A stretch of DNA of 17,505 nt, taken from positions 345,207-362,711 of the forward strand of contig MU631390.1 in assembly GCA_026770615.1 (NCBI GenBank), written 5' to 3'. Under the pieces are notes generated by a model. It saw only the letters and a program-made list of their open reading frames with translations. It had not been told where the DNA came from and did no database searches. Shown here in pieces: positions 8,435-17,081 of the stretch. Source of the stretch: Pavlovales sp. CCMP2436 (taxonomy: Eukaryota; Haptophyta; Pavlovophyceae; Pavlovales). The position numbers were made by a program, and so were the translations under genes. The first letter of the stretch is position 1, and every line of letters begins with the position of its first letter.

Positions 8435-9503
8435 ATGATGGCTTCCACTCCTGCAATGCGACCGACCACCGCCTCCTCAGCTGCCGGGCCCTCATCCGCC
8501 GCAACCGCCACTGCTGCCGCCTCGCGCGCAGCCAAGCTGCACCCGCGTCCGGCATCGGCTGCTGCCACCTCCGCGCGGGTCAAGCCCACCGCTCCCTCCC
8601 CAGCTGCCGAGCCCTCCGCTGCTGCCGCCGCCACCACCACCGCCACCTCGCGCGGAGCCAAGCGGCCAACGTCCGCTGCCTCCACCGGCCGTGCGCGCGC
8701 TGCACCGAAGCCAGCATGGCGCCCAGATTTGAGCGCCACCGGCATGCGTGTGCGGGCCTCCGCTGCCACCGCCGCCTCCACCTTAGACGCGAGGCTACCG
8801 CCAGCCTCGTGTTTGGTGGTTGACGCTGAGGCTGAGCGCTTGCGGGTGAAGGAGGCGTGGGTGGTGGCGGTAGCAATGGGTGCTGCACGAGCCGACCCCA
8901 TCTCCGGCCCCATCACCGGCGCTGATGCCGCGGCCGGCGTGGGCACACAGAGCGAAAAGGGGGAGGCGAGCGAGGTGGGGAGTAAGGGGAGCGAGATTGA
9001 GGAGGTAGTCACGCTGGCCCAGCTACTCGCCCAGGCGCACGCAGGCAACGAGGCGGCATCGACCGACCGGGCGACGGTCAGCGCAGAGGCTGCAGTTAAG
9101 GCGGCGGTGGATCAGGGGAAGGTTGAGGCGGGGGCTGTGGCGGGGGTGGAGGTGGCATCGGCCAACGAGGAAGCAGCGGCAGAAGCGGAGGTGGCTGCGG
9201 AGGCGGAGGCGGAGGCGGCTGTGGCTGCGGCTATGGCTGCTGATGCGGCGGATGCTAATGATGCTGCGGCTGTGACTACGGCTGCGGCTGCGATGGCTGA
9301 TACGGCTACTGCTACGGCTACGGCTGCGGCTGCTGCGGAGATGCGCACAGGGGCGGACGCAGAGGCAGAGGGAGCGTTGGCGGAGGGCGAGGCGCAGGTC
9401 CAGGTCGCGGCATCTGTAACGGTACCCAAAAAGGTATCTTTGACGGGAGTGCGGGTCGCGGAATTCCGGACGTCCGAGGCGGTGGCGGAGGCGGAGGTGA
9501 ACC

Positions 9504-9538
<35 letters not shown>

Positions 9539-12500
9539 GCTACTCATGTAACTCAAATACCAATACGAGGTGAAGCACATTCAAAACGATACAAAAAAAT
9601 GGAATGAAATGAAATGACACGCATGTTACAAATACGTATGATACTGTAAATACCAATACTATCACTACTTCTTCTACTACTAGGCTGCTGAGGCGGAGGC
9701 ACTGGCTGCGCGGGTAGAGGCAGATGTGGCGGCGGGCAGGCATCCGACTGATTCTCCCCTCGAGTCCAGGTGGCAGGCAGTGGCGCAGGCGAGGGCGCAG
9801 GCAGAGGTGCGCATATGTTATGATCTTATGATGCCCCTTTTACCGCCTAGGGCGCAGTTTCTGCGTCCATGTGGCCCCGTGTGTCAGCGTCTGATCGTCA
9901 CTCTGATGAGCTTCAACGTCACCTTGCGGTGGTACCAAAACAGAGGTGCGCATCATGCGAATGCTACTCATACTTATATAATTTTCGGCTTGGCAGTTTT
10001 CAACAGGTCTGGGTCTTAGAGCGTCATGCCAACACGCAGCAGAGAAGGCGTTGGGCGGGGGTCGTAGCCTGCTATCACGAATGATCCTAATACTCACAAA
10101 TAATCTACGAAAGCTGCGAATTATGCGACCACTATGACTCTTAGGCGCGCGCGGCTGCGATGGCAGAGGGGCATCTTGTTATCTTTCCAACATTTCAAAG
10201 GGGCATATTGTGATTGTGATTGGTTGTGACTGTTCTTAGGCGCGTGCGTCTGCGAGGGCAGAGGGGCACGCCGAGGGGATCTCCGGGGCGCTCACGGAGG
10301 TGCTGGCGCAGCAGGCAGCGCAGCGGGCGCGGGTGCGGGCGAATGTGCTGGAGTGGAACCGACCAGCCGACGAGTCTACCGGACTTTCCCGGCGCTCTCC
10401 CGGACTCGCTCCCTCCTCTCCCGGACTCACTCCCGGACTATCTGGCTGGCAGGCCGACACTTGGACTGATCAGCTTCCTCCCTCTCTCCCTCCGCCTCTC
10501 CGTGGGTCCGGCCGGCAGGCAGGCACTCATCCGGCTCGTCCCCTGCTCGAATCGGGGAGTGTGGCTGCCCCTCTGCGTAGCGGCCGCCTTTCGTGCGAGC
10601 AGCGAACAAACGCCCCCCGCTCAGGGAGGGTGGCGCTTCAGTACGCTCAGCCCGAAAGACAGTTACACTCACAGGCACAGGCAGCACAGTCACAGACACA
10701 GTACGGGAGGAAGGCGCAGACAGGGGGCGTGTCGGGTGTGGCAGGGGGCGGGTCGATGGAGTTGCGTGCGCTGGCTATGAGATGTGAATCACTCGAGCGA
10801 ACAGGTAATATTTAATATTTAATAGTCTGGTACCAGGGGTGAAGGTACTGTTATTTACATATTATGGTACCAGGGGTGATAGTACTGCTATTTACATATT
10901 ATGGTACCAGGGGTGAAGGTACTGTCATTCATATTATGGCTCCAGAGGTGAAAGTACTGTTCTTTACATATTATGGTACCAGGGGTGATAGTACTGCTAT
11001 TTACATATTATGGAACCAGGGGTGATAGTACTGCTATTTACATATTATGGAACCAGGGGTGATAGTACTGCTATTTATATATTATGGAACCAGGGGTGAG
11101 AGTACTGTTATTTATAGTACATTCATGAATTAGCGAACAGGTAACAACAAAATTACTGTTGTTGTGATGATGATGATGATGATGATGATGATTGTTACAT
11201 ATTCTAGCGATTATTATTGCTGTTTGTATTGCTCTTAATATTGCTACTCATATTTCTATTTCTATTTATAATCTAATCTTTCAAATATGATTACTATCAG
11301 TGGCGGCATTGACCCAGCTTGTGGTCGAGGGTGGTGAAATGATTACTGTCTATATTGCTATTAAATTGCCATATAGATGTATATTACTATTTATATTTAC
11401 GATAAAAAATATTTCAACTACTACCAGTGGCGGCGCTGACCCAGCTTGTGGCGGAGGGTGTGAAATTCTTATTTTTTATATTACCATTCATATTGCTATT
11501 TATATTGCCATTTAGATGTATATTACTATTTATATTTACGATATAAATATGTCAACTATTCTCAGTGGCGACGCTGACCCAGCTTGTGGCGGAGGGTGTA
11601 GATGCGCTGCACCGCTCAGCCCGCGCACCCGCACCCGCCGCGGCGGCAGCAGCAGCGCCTGCACCGGCATGTGCAACGGCTGCTGCGGCGTCGCCTGCAG
11701 CAGCCGCGCACGTGCCGTCACACGGTTTGCGCGCACCGCCAGACGCCGCCGCAGCCGCATCTGTGCAGCCAGCGGGCGGGTGGGGTGGCCATGGGAGGGC
11801 GGCAGCAACGGCATCCGTAACGGCATATGTAACGGCGGGACTCTGGGCTGATGCCTCTCCGCTCGCCGCCGCGCGCGCGCACGCGTGCTCCCGCTTTGCG
11901 CCGTTCCAGGTGCCGTTTCAGGTGCCGGTTCAGGTGCAGCCTGTGACTTGGCACGGATGCGCACAGCAGGTCAGCAAAATACGAATCGTAGTAGTAATCA
12001 TGATGATGAGGCTAATCCTAATAAGAAGTAGAATAAACATAGTAATAAGAAGTAGAATAAACATAGTAATAAGAAGTAGAATAAACATAGTAATAAGAAG
12101 TAGAATAAATATAGTAATAAGAATACTCATAGTATTAATCGTGATAATAGATATACGCGAGACTAAAAACAATAACAATACTCATAATCATAAGGTGTCA
12201 TTGCCGCTGGCACTACCGGCGCAGCAGCACTGGGCAGGCGCCGTGGCACACCCGTATATGACTAATAACATGGTGCACTCGTGGCCAAGGCCCTTGCAGG
12301 TGCACGTTCTTCTTGTTAGTATATGTATGAAGTAGTCTTTTTCTGTTCTTCGGATTATTGTACTATTATTCATAAAATCATTCATAATTTCAAAACGGAT
12401 ACTATCTTCATTTTTTTGCAGCAGATGCCGATGCAGACCGGGGGAGTGGAGTCCGGAGGAGGGGAGTCCAGAGGAGAGGGGCCTTTCCGGGGAGGGAAAT

Positions 12501-13504
12501 CCGGGCACTTTTGGGGGGAGATGGGCCCCCCCGAGCCGCACAAATGGCGGGAGGGTCGCGAGGTGCGCAGCAAGCCGGCCGCCCGCAGCTATTTCGACGT
12601 GGACTGGTTCGGATCTCTCGAGAGGGATGCGGCGGGCGCAGGCGTCACCCCCGGGCCCGGTTTTTTTTTTTGGGGGTTTACGCGGTTTACTGCCGGTCGC
12701 CGCCTGCCAAGCGCGAAACATGTTAATGTGCACCGGCACTTCCCATACGTGGCCCTTCTTGCATGCCTACTCGCAAAATGCAATCATCTCTACCATCCCT
12801 GCAGCCAGGACTAATGTCTGACGTCGATCAAGTCTGTGAGTGAACACCTCCTGTTGAACACTGCTGAGTCGCTCATATATATCTAGTTTAAACCTAGAAT
12901 CATATCTGCTTGAGGGACCTTCCCGCCCGTGCGCATTGCATCATTACTACTAAATATGCAATGATTGAATACCATATTATTCGGTTATTTGATTGAATCT
13001 TATTTGATCCAAAATAATCTGATCCGTTCAAACTGTACACAATATAATCTGTACACCTAGGTGCCTACTCGCCGTCCCTCCCACCCGCGCGCGCGAGCTT
13101 CAACGTTCGCTTCACGCCGGACGAGGTGCGCATAAAAACATGTTAAATTGTTATAAAAATACTATTCATCGTTCATATGCTGCTATGATCATATCATTCA
13201 CAGACGAGTTGATACTCATCATGTAATCGTCATTGAAGGGTTATAATGTTCCAATGGTAAGGATAATAAACTAGTGTAGTAACAATAATATATTATAATA
13301 ATGATAATGATGGAAATGTAGGAGCGTCCTGGCGTTGGTGCCTTCGTGCGTGCGCCGCTCGCGCGGGCACCGGTGCCCCGTCCAACCTTGGGCTACGCGA
13401 CTAGCGTGAGCAGGAGCCTGGACCGATCGGGCCACAGCCGCCGAAGAGTGGCGAGTGGGCACGTGGCCGGCGGCGCTGAGGTTGGGGCGCTGGCAGCTGC
13501 CTGA
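8435..13504 (+). CDS. Eight-exon gene: Ala-rich coiled-coil protein with C-terminal PG-rich (SHIPPO/STPG-like) motifs
   Basis: Proposed exons: 8435-9496, 9684-9806, 10240-10804, 11566-11969, 12195-12299, 12422-12659, 13061-13125 and 13322-13504. All introns are GT-AG. Phases match at every junction, and the 2745 nt give 914 residues plus TGA. Exon 1 (354 aa) is low-complexity Ala/Ser/Pro, then Ala/Glu. Exons 2-4 read as helical, coiled-coil-like protein (VAQARAQAE, ALTEVLAQQAAQRARVRANV, LAMRCESLERT joined to VATLTQLVAEGVDAL). Exon 4 ends with PFQVPFQVPVQVQP. Exon 6 carries PEPHKWREGREV and RSYFDVDWFGSLERD. The exon 6/7 junction creates VTPGPGAYSP, followed by SFNVRF and, over the exon 7/8 junction, ERPGVGAF; this spacing is typical of sperm-tail PG-rich repeats found on ciliary microtubule proteins. 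An axonemal role is therefore inferred, not shown. The first ATG in frame was chosen, and 8438 is a second. The weakest junction is donor 12660, which opens into a T run. Confidence 0.6.
9497..9683 (+). other. Intron 1 with T30 run
   Basis: Starts GTGAAC after GCGGAG and ends CTACTAG before GCTGCTGAG, phase 0. Thirty T residues (9506-9535) start nine bases after the donor. The rest is AT-rich. Splicing joins SEAVAEAE to AAEAEALAARVEADV, preserving the Ala/Glu helix. Confidence 0.6.
9826..9866 (+). repeat. Repeat family C, copy 2, in intron 2
   Basis: TTATGATGCC, then TTTTACCGCCTAGGGCGCAG, then CTGCGT, resembling 2973-3011. It sits 20 bp after the proposed donor of intron 2 (GTGCGCAT, 9807). 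Confidence 0.6.
9941..10173 (+). repeat. Exon-edge copies inside intron 2
   Basis: CAGAGGTGCGCAT at 9941-9953 repeats the exon 2 donor edge at 9802-9814. At 10140-10173, CTTAGGCGCGCGCGGCTGCG and following bases repeat the exon 3 acceptor edge at 10235-10268 with a few substitutions. In the exon 3 frame the second copy reads ARAAAMAEGHL and is followed by GT at 10177, making a possible 33-nt phase-0 microexon (10144-10176). Confidence 0.6.
10829..11122 (+). repeat. 37-bp minisatellite, eight units, in intron 3
   Basis: Units start at 10829, 10866, 10903, 10938, 10975, 11012, 11049 and 11086. The spacing is 37 bp except one 35-bp unit. The consensus begins GGTACCAGGGGTGATAGTAC and ends in TTTACATATTAT. 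The last units vary as GGAACC. The array is flanked by two copies of GCGAACAGGTAA (10797-10808, the exon 3 donor, and 11133-11144), so the donor edge is duplicated around it. Confidence 0.9.
11166..11192 (+). repeat. (GAT)9 microsatellite
   Basis: Nine uninterrupted GAT units in intron 3, followed by AT-rich sequence with repeated TATTGCT and ATTTCTATT words up to 11290. Confidence 0.9.
11298..11600 (+). repeat. Triplicated acceptor and exon start; two candidate 30-nt microexons
   Basis: CAG followed by TGGCGGCATTGACCCAGCTT (11298), TGGCGGCGCTGACCCAGCTT (11425) and TGGCGACGCTGACCCAGCTT (11563) form three tandem copies with period 127-138 bp, including AT-rich intron sequence (TATTACTATTTATATTTACG before the second and third). 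Copy 3 opens exon 4. Copies 1 and 2 each have a GT immediately after TGG...GAGG, bounding 30 nt (11301-11330 and 11428-11457) that keep phase 1. If used they would add VAALTQLVVE and VAALTQLVAE before VATLTQLVAE. They could equally be inert duplicates. Confidence 0.6.
12019..12132 (+). repeat. 24-bp tandem repeat in intron 4
   Basis: The unit TAATAAGAAGTAGAATAAAC plus ATAG occurs four times (12019, 12043, 12067, 12091), the last with one change, followed by a decayed partial copy. It lies within the proposed intron 11970-12194. Confidence 0.9.
12418..12424 (+). other. Tandem (NAGNAG) acceptor of exon 6
   Basis: A T7 tract leads into GCAGCAG ahead of ATGCCG. Cutting after either CAG keeps frame and adds or drops a single Gln (QMPMQT or MPMQT). 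NAGNAG sites are a known source of one-codon splice variants. Confidence 0.5.
12832..12874 (+). repeat. Repeat family B, second location
   Basis: Contains GTGAGTGAACACCTCCTGTTG and TGCTGAGTCGCT, matching the order of words at 803-852. It lies in the proposed intron 6 (12660-13060). Confidence 0.5.
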
Positions 13505-14036
13505 CGGCCCGTCACTACTGGCCCGGCAGATAGCGTGATGTATACGCTAACTATTAACTAGTATTCGTATGAATTGTGAACGTCACGCAGGCAAACTATT
13601 TAGTTAAAATACTGAAACTTGGCATTCTATTTACAATATGTATGTCATTAATATGTTAGCAATATAAACAAAACAAAGCGAAAACCATCCATTGATATAA
13701 ATACATCGCGCAATATTTATAGCTAATTCGTAGTTAATTTATGCGTATAACTTAGTAGTTGTATGTAGTATATTTCTACATTCTTATTGGCCGCCAATAA
13801 TTATTTATTATTAAATTTAAGTTACATGCTGAAATAAATATCCCTCGCGCCAGTCTCAGTGAGCCTATGATTCGCCCTCACTCGCGTGCATCACGCGCGG
13901 GACATCACATCGCACCAAGCTCCAGGCCATCGGCGCTCACAGCCGACGCGACCTCACGCCGATCATAAGTCAAAATAAAAATCGCATCGGCCGCCGTACT
14001 CGCCGACACCTCGACGCAGCCAGGCGCAAGCACCGG
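13505..14036. other. Convergent intergenic spacer
   Basis: Separates the TGA of the plus-strand gene from the stop codon of the minus-strand membrane protein gene. It is AT-rich from 13540 to 13830, then CG-rich with several short open frames and no recognisable motifs. Both genes presumably end transcription here. No polyadenylation signal can be assigned with confidence. Confidence 0.4.
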
Positions 14037-15307
14037 TCAAACCATCGGCACCGTCATCGACTTACCGTTTGCCAAGCTCGCGGCGGCGGCGGGGGCACTC
14101 GCCTTGGCGACGGGCACGATGGCGGCCTTGGAGCTGGCGCCCTTGACCGCGGCGGAGGAGGAGGAGGCGCCCTGGCCCAGCATGCCCAGCACGCCGTTGG
14201 AGAGGACGCCTAATGAGGAGGCGGCGGCAGCCTTGCCCGGCACACTGCCCTGCTCCGAGCGCGTGGCCAGGACAGGCGGGTCCTGCAGCAGCGCGCCCTC
14301 CTCTTCGGGTGGGGCGATCGCGTCCGCGCGAAGGAAGTGGTGCAGCTGCACGAAGGAGATTGGAAGCGTGGCGATGGCGCCGAGCAGCCCGAAGCCAGCC
14401 ATGTCCCCCTCGGGTCCTGTGTAGAAGCCAAGCACCCACTCCATCTCTTGCATCAGGCTCCATGCGCACTGCACCAGCGGAATCACCAGCAGCCAGCGCA
14501 GCGCGACAGCTTGCCGCGAGAGGAAGAGGCAGAAGATGCCGAACGTGAAGGCGAGGCTGGCGCACACGCAGCACACCACCCACGCCCCGTTGGTGCGCTG
14601 GATGGGTACGGCGCTCTCAAGCATGTGCAGCTCGTCGGCGAAGAGTCTGAGCACCACGCAGCCCATCATGTTGGCCACGCCCTGCGCGCGCAGCACGAAT
14701 CGGTAGCGCGAGCCCAGCGTGACGGAGGCCTGTGTCACGGAAACAGAGATATATATGTATATAAATATGAATGCAAAGTATTATCGCCCAGCGCGACCTC
14801 CGTACACAGATACAAATACAAATACAAATAGTTGGCAGCGGAGTCGCGCAGAGGTCAGGCGGGCAAGCTGGGCGAGGGCGGGATGCTTTAAGCAGCCCCG
14901 CCGCACGATACAGGTGCATGGCCTGCCCTCCGGCTCACCGCATCGAGAAGGCACAGGGAGGGGAGGGGAGGGGTAGAGGAGGGGCAGGGCTAGTTGCTCA
15001 CCTGCATCGAAAACCTACTCGGGCCGGGCTTCCCCGGCGGGAAGACAAGGATATAAAGCGCGCCCATGGGGAAGAGCATTGGGACTATTGTGCCTAGGCG
15101 CGAGCCGTGCGACAGCCAGAACTCGGTGTTCGCGAGATTCTGGCCGACGGCCGGCAGATTCTCCAGCTCACTATTCCTGAGCGAGAGCGTGAGCCCGTGC
15201 GCGATGTAGCCGAGAAACATGCCGCCGAAGCTCGCCGTCATGGCGACCGGAATGGCGCGCGGATCGGAGCGCACCTGCGCCGGGGTGGTCGGTATCGGGT
15301 CGCGCAT
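14037..15307 (-). CDS. Two-exon multi-pass membrane protein
   Basis: Exon 1 runs from an ATG at 15307 to 15002, and exon 2 from 14729 to 14037. The 272-nt intron has a consensus CAG/GTGAGC donor and ACACAG acceptor, phase 0, joining RFSMQ to ASVTLGSRYRF. The product is 332 aa. Hydrophobic segments suggest about six helices: VAMTASFGGMFLGYIAHGL, IVPMLFPMGALYILVF, ANMMGCVVLRLF, WVVCCVCASLAFTFGIFCLF, LRWLLVIPLVQCAWSL and MAGFGLLGAIATLPISFV. The C-terminal 90 residues are polar and Ala/Ser-rich. I do not recognise the family. The frame is open upstream to a TGA near 15552 without another ATG (including QASGVQSFAVVVGGLPDV), so a further 5' exon or a longer N-terminus is possible. Confidence 0.65.
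14956..14973 (+). other. G-quadruplex motif in intron
   Basis: Four G-runs separated by single A residues (GGGAGGGGAGGGGAGGGG), followed by more G-runs up to 14989. It lies 28 bp inside the donor side of the membrane-protein intron; the transcript would carry the C-rich strand. The same intron contains four ACAAAT/ATACAA units near 14806-14830. Confidence 0.7.
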
Positions 15308-15552
15308 GCTGACCCTTCGAGGCGGCGTGACGTCCGGCAGCCCTCCGACGACCACCGCGAACGACTGCACTCCGCTCGCTTGTCGGAGCGGAGCGATCTT
15401 GTCGGAGCGGTTCTGCGCCGAGTGAATCGCGCGGGACGGGGCCAGGGCGCGGGGCAGTGAGTCTCTGCCCGTGCATGAGCAGCGAAGGCGTCCGGGACGG
15501 GGCGGCGTCTCCTGGACGCCTCCAAAGCTGCTGCAGGCGCGTTCGGATCAGG

Positions 15553-15747
15553 CAGCTCCGGCCCGCACGGTAATAGCTATCTCCACCCGCGCGATCGTCC
15601 CTTCCGGCCTACCGAATCGGTCCCGGAGATGCTGGGGTGTGCAGCTGCCGAATCGGAGCGCTTCTGCATCTCCGATTGAACTACTTGTTGACAATCGAAT
15701 CGAAATTCAGCATTGTGGTTTCAAGCCGGGGGGTTTGGTTGTGGGAT
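15553..15747. other. Spacer with no supported gene
   Basis: Mixed composition, with a partial repeat of CGAATCGG at about 15613 and 15649. No coding sequence can be supported. Confidence 0.3.
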
Positions 15748-16172
15748 GGCACGCATCAGGCAATAGGCGACGCAGCGCTCAGACCAGCACAACATTCAGA
15801 AAAGTCAGTCGCCAGCTTGAATCCCTATCATAAATATACTTACTCCGTGACTTTCATCATCTGCTTCACCATGCGCTGGTCAGCGGAGATGCTGGTCACG
15901 TGTTGCGCGGCGGGTGCTGTATGTGCGGCAAACGTCGTGCGCGTAATCCGTAGTTCCATTATCCGTCATTCGAGCATCATTTTCATTGGCCCGTTCCTTA
16001 ATTTAGCTGACGGCGATCCTGCTGATGTAGACGCTGCCGCCGACGCTGCCGCCGGTGGCGGCGAGGATGGTGCTGAGGACGATGATAAGGGTGTCCTTGT
16101 TCGGACTCTCGCGCCGTGTCGACAGAACTTGCGAGCTCGGGCCCGCGCTAGCCGCTAGGAGGGGCGGCAAAA

Positions 16173-16233
16173 AAGCTGTTGGGCCGCGCGCGCGCTTGTA
16201 GTCCTTGCGAGCCTCGACAAGTCCCAACAGCTT
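16173..16233. repeat. Hairpin with 11-bp perfect stem
   Basis: AAGCTGTTGGG (16173-16183) pairs with CCCAACAGCTT (16223-16233). The loop contains a GCGCGCGCGC run. It might be a small fold-back element or a transcribed hairpin. Confidence 0.6.
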
Positions 16234-16442
16234 GAATGAAGCTGCTCAAACCCCTGTTCACCAACCCGGCAGCCCCGCGTGTCCGTAGGATCCACATACG
16301 ATAGTAACTTTACATACCGAACATTATTCATAGTTATATATTCGATTATAATTGTTTTGACAGTCACACAAATCTGTATCTATATATAGTCAGATATTAC
16401 TTTAGGGGGATTCTGGCTGGCAGTGTGTTAAGTTCAAGAATA

Positions 16443-16605
16443 CAGGGGATCGCGGGCAATAAGAACGGCGCTTTTTGAGGCTGAGGCTGAGTTTCTCAGC
16501 AAATTACATACAAACAATACTTAAACTTGCTTAATTACATACAAAAAGGCAAAAAAAAGGCTCACTTTCTTAACACGACGGTTTCTTATTGCCCGCGATC
16601 CCCTG
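16443..16605. mobile_element. 163-bp MITE with 23-bp perfect TIRs and TA target duplication
   Basis: The left end 16443-16465 begins CAGGGGATCGCGGGC and continues AATAAGAA. The right end 16583-16605 is its exact reverse complement. TA dinucleotides flank both ends (16441-16442 and 16606-16607). TIRs beginning CAG with a TA duplication are typical of pogo/Tc1-mariner-type MITEs. The interior is AT-rich and non-coding. Confidence 0.85.
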
Positions 16606-16671
16606 TATAATACTGAAAGTCGACTCAGCAGTCAGAGTCAGATATCGAAATCACCGGCAAGCAGCGGCAGA

Positions 16672-17081
16672 TGCTGGAGCCAGCTCTTGGTGCCCGCCCA
16701 GTGAAAACTCTGAACCATCAAACGCTGAGTAATCAAACCTTGAAGATACCCCTAATAATAGAGCTTCCCCAAACTAGAAAAAATATTCTTTTTTCCACTT
16801 AACCCTAATGCAGAATTTGACGGGGAAAATTTTTGGTGCTGCAGCCCGACACCTCATAATTCCAAAAAAGGGACGGATGCCAAGAACAGGCAGGCCTCCA
16901 AAGTGAGGCCGGATGTAAGCAGTTGAAATTCCAATTTTTTTATTTATCCAGGGGTATCTTCAAGGTTCCACTAAGAATAAAATAACATATAAAATAGTTA
17001 AATCAAATAAAACTCAACCCCAGGGCCTGGGCGGTTAGGGTGGGGGAGTTGCTGTGCACCAGCCGGCAGCTGGCTCCAGCA
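16672..17081. repeat. Inverted-repeat pair (14 bp) enclosing a smaller element
   Basis: TGCTGGAGCCAGCT (16672-16685) is repeated inverted at 17068-17081, with GGTGC/GCACC also paired just inside. It encloses the inverted-repeat element at 16736-16967. Confidence 0.5.
16736..16967. mobile_element. 232-bp MITE-like element with 18-bp perfect inverted ends
   Basis: AACCTTGAAGATACCCCT (16736-16753) is the exact reverse complement of 16950-16967. The interior is AT-rich and non-coding. A clean target-site duplication is not evident. It is nested inside the 16672-17081 pair. Confidence 0.65.

Noticed and set aside
8431..9580. Long minus-strand open frames opposite exon 1
   Set aside because: They are shadows of the GC-rich, Ala-coding repeats. 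They give low-complexity Arg/Ser or Ala proteins and run through the poly-A complement of T30.
9904..9935. CTGATGAG resembling the hammerhead ribozyme core
   Set aside because: No GAAA core or matching stems follow, so the catalytic fold cannot form.
10829..11122. Regular repeats as a CRISPR array
   Set aside because: The 37-bp units abut directly with no unique spacers, and the context is a eukaryotic intron.
15780..15835. tRNA-derived SINE, from the GCTTGAATCC B-box-like word in repeat family A
   Set aside because: No A box at the right distance and no cloverleaf could be drawn.
16003..16227. Minus-strand 74-aa frame as a small membrane protein
   Set aside because: One hydrophobic stretch only. 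It overlaps a GC-rich hairpin inside a repeat-bounded segment and has no family match that I recognise.
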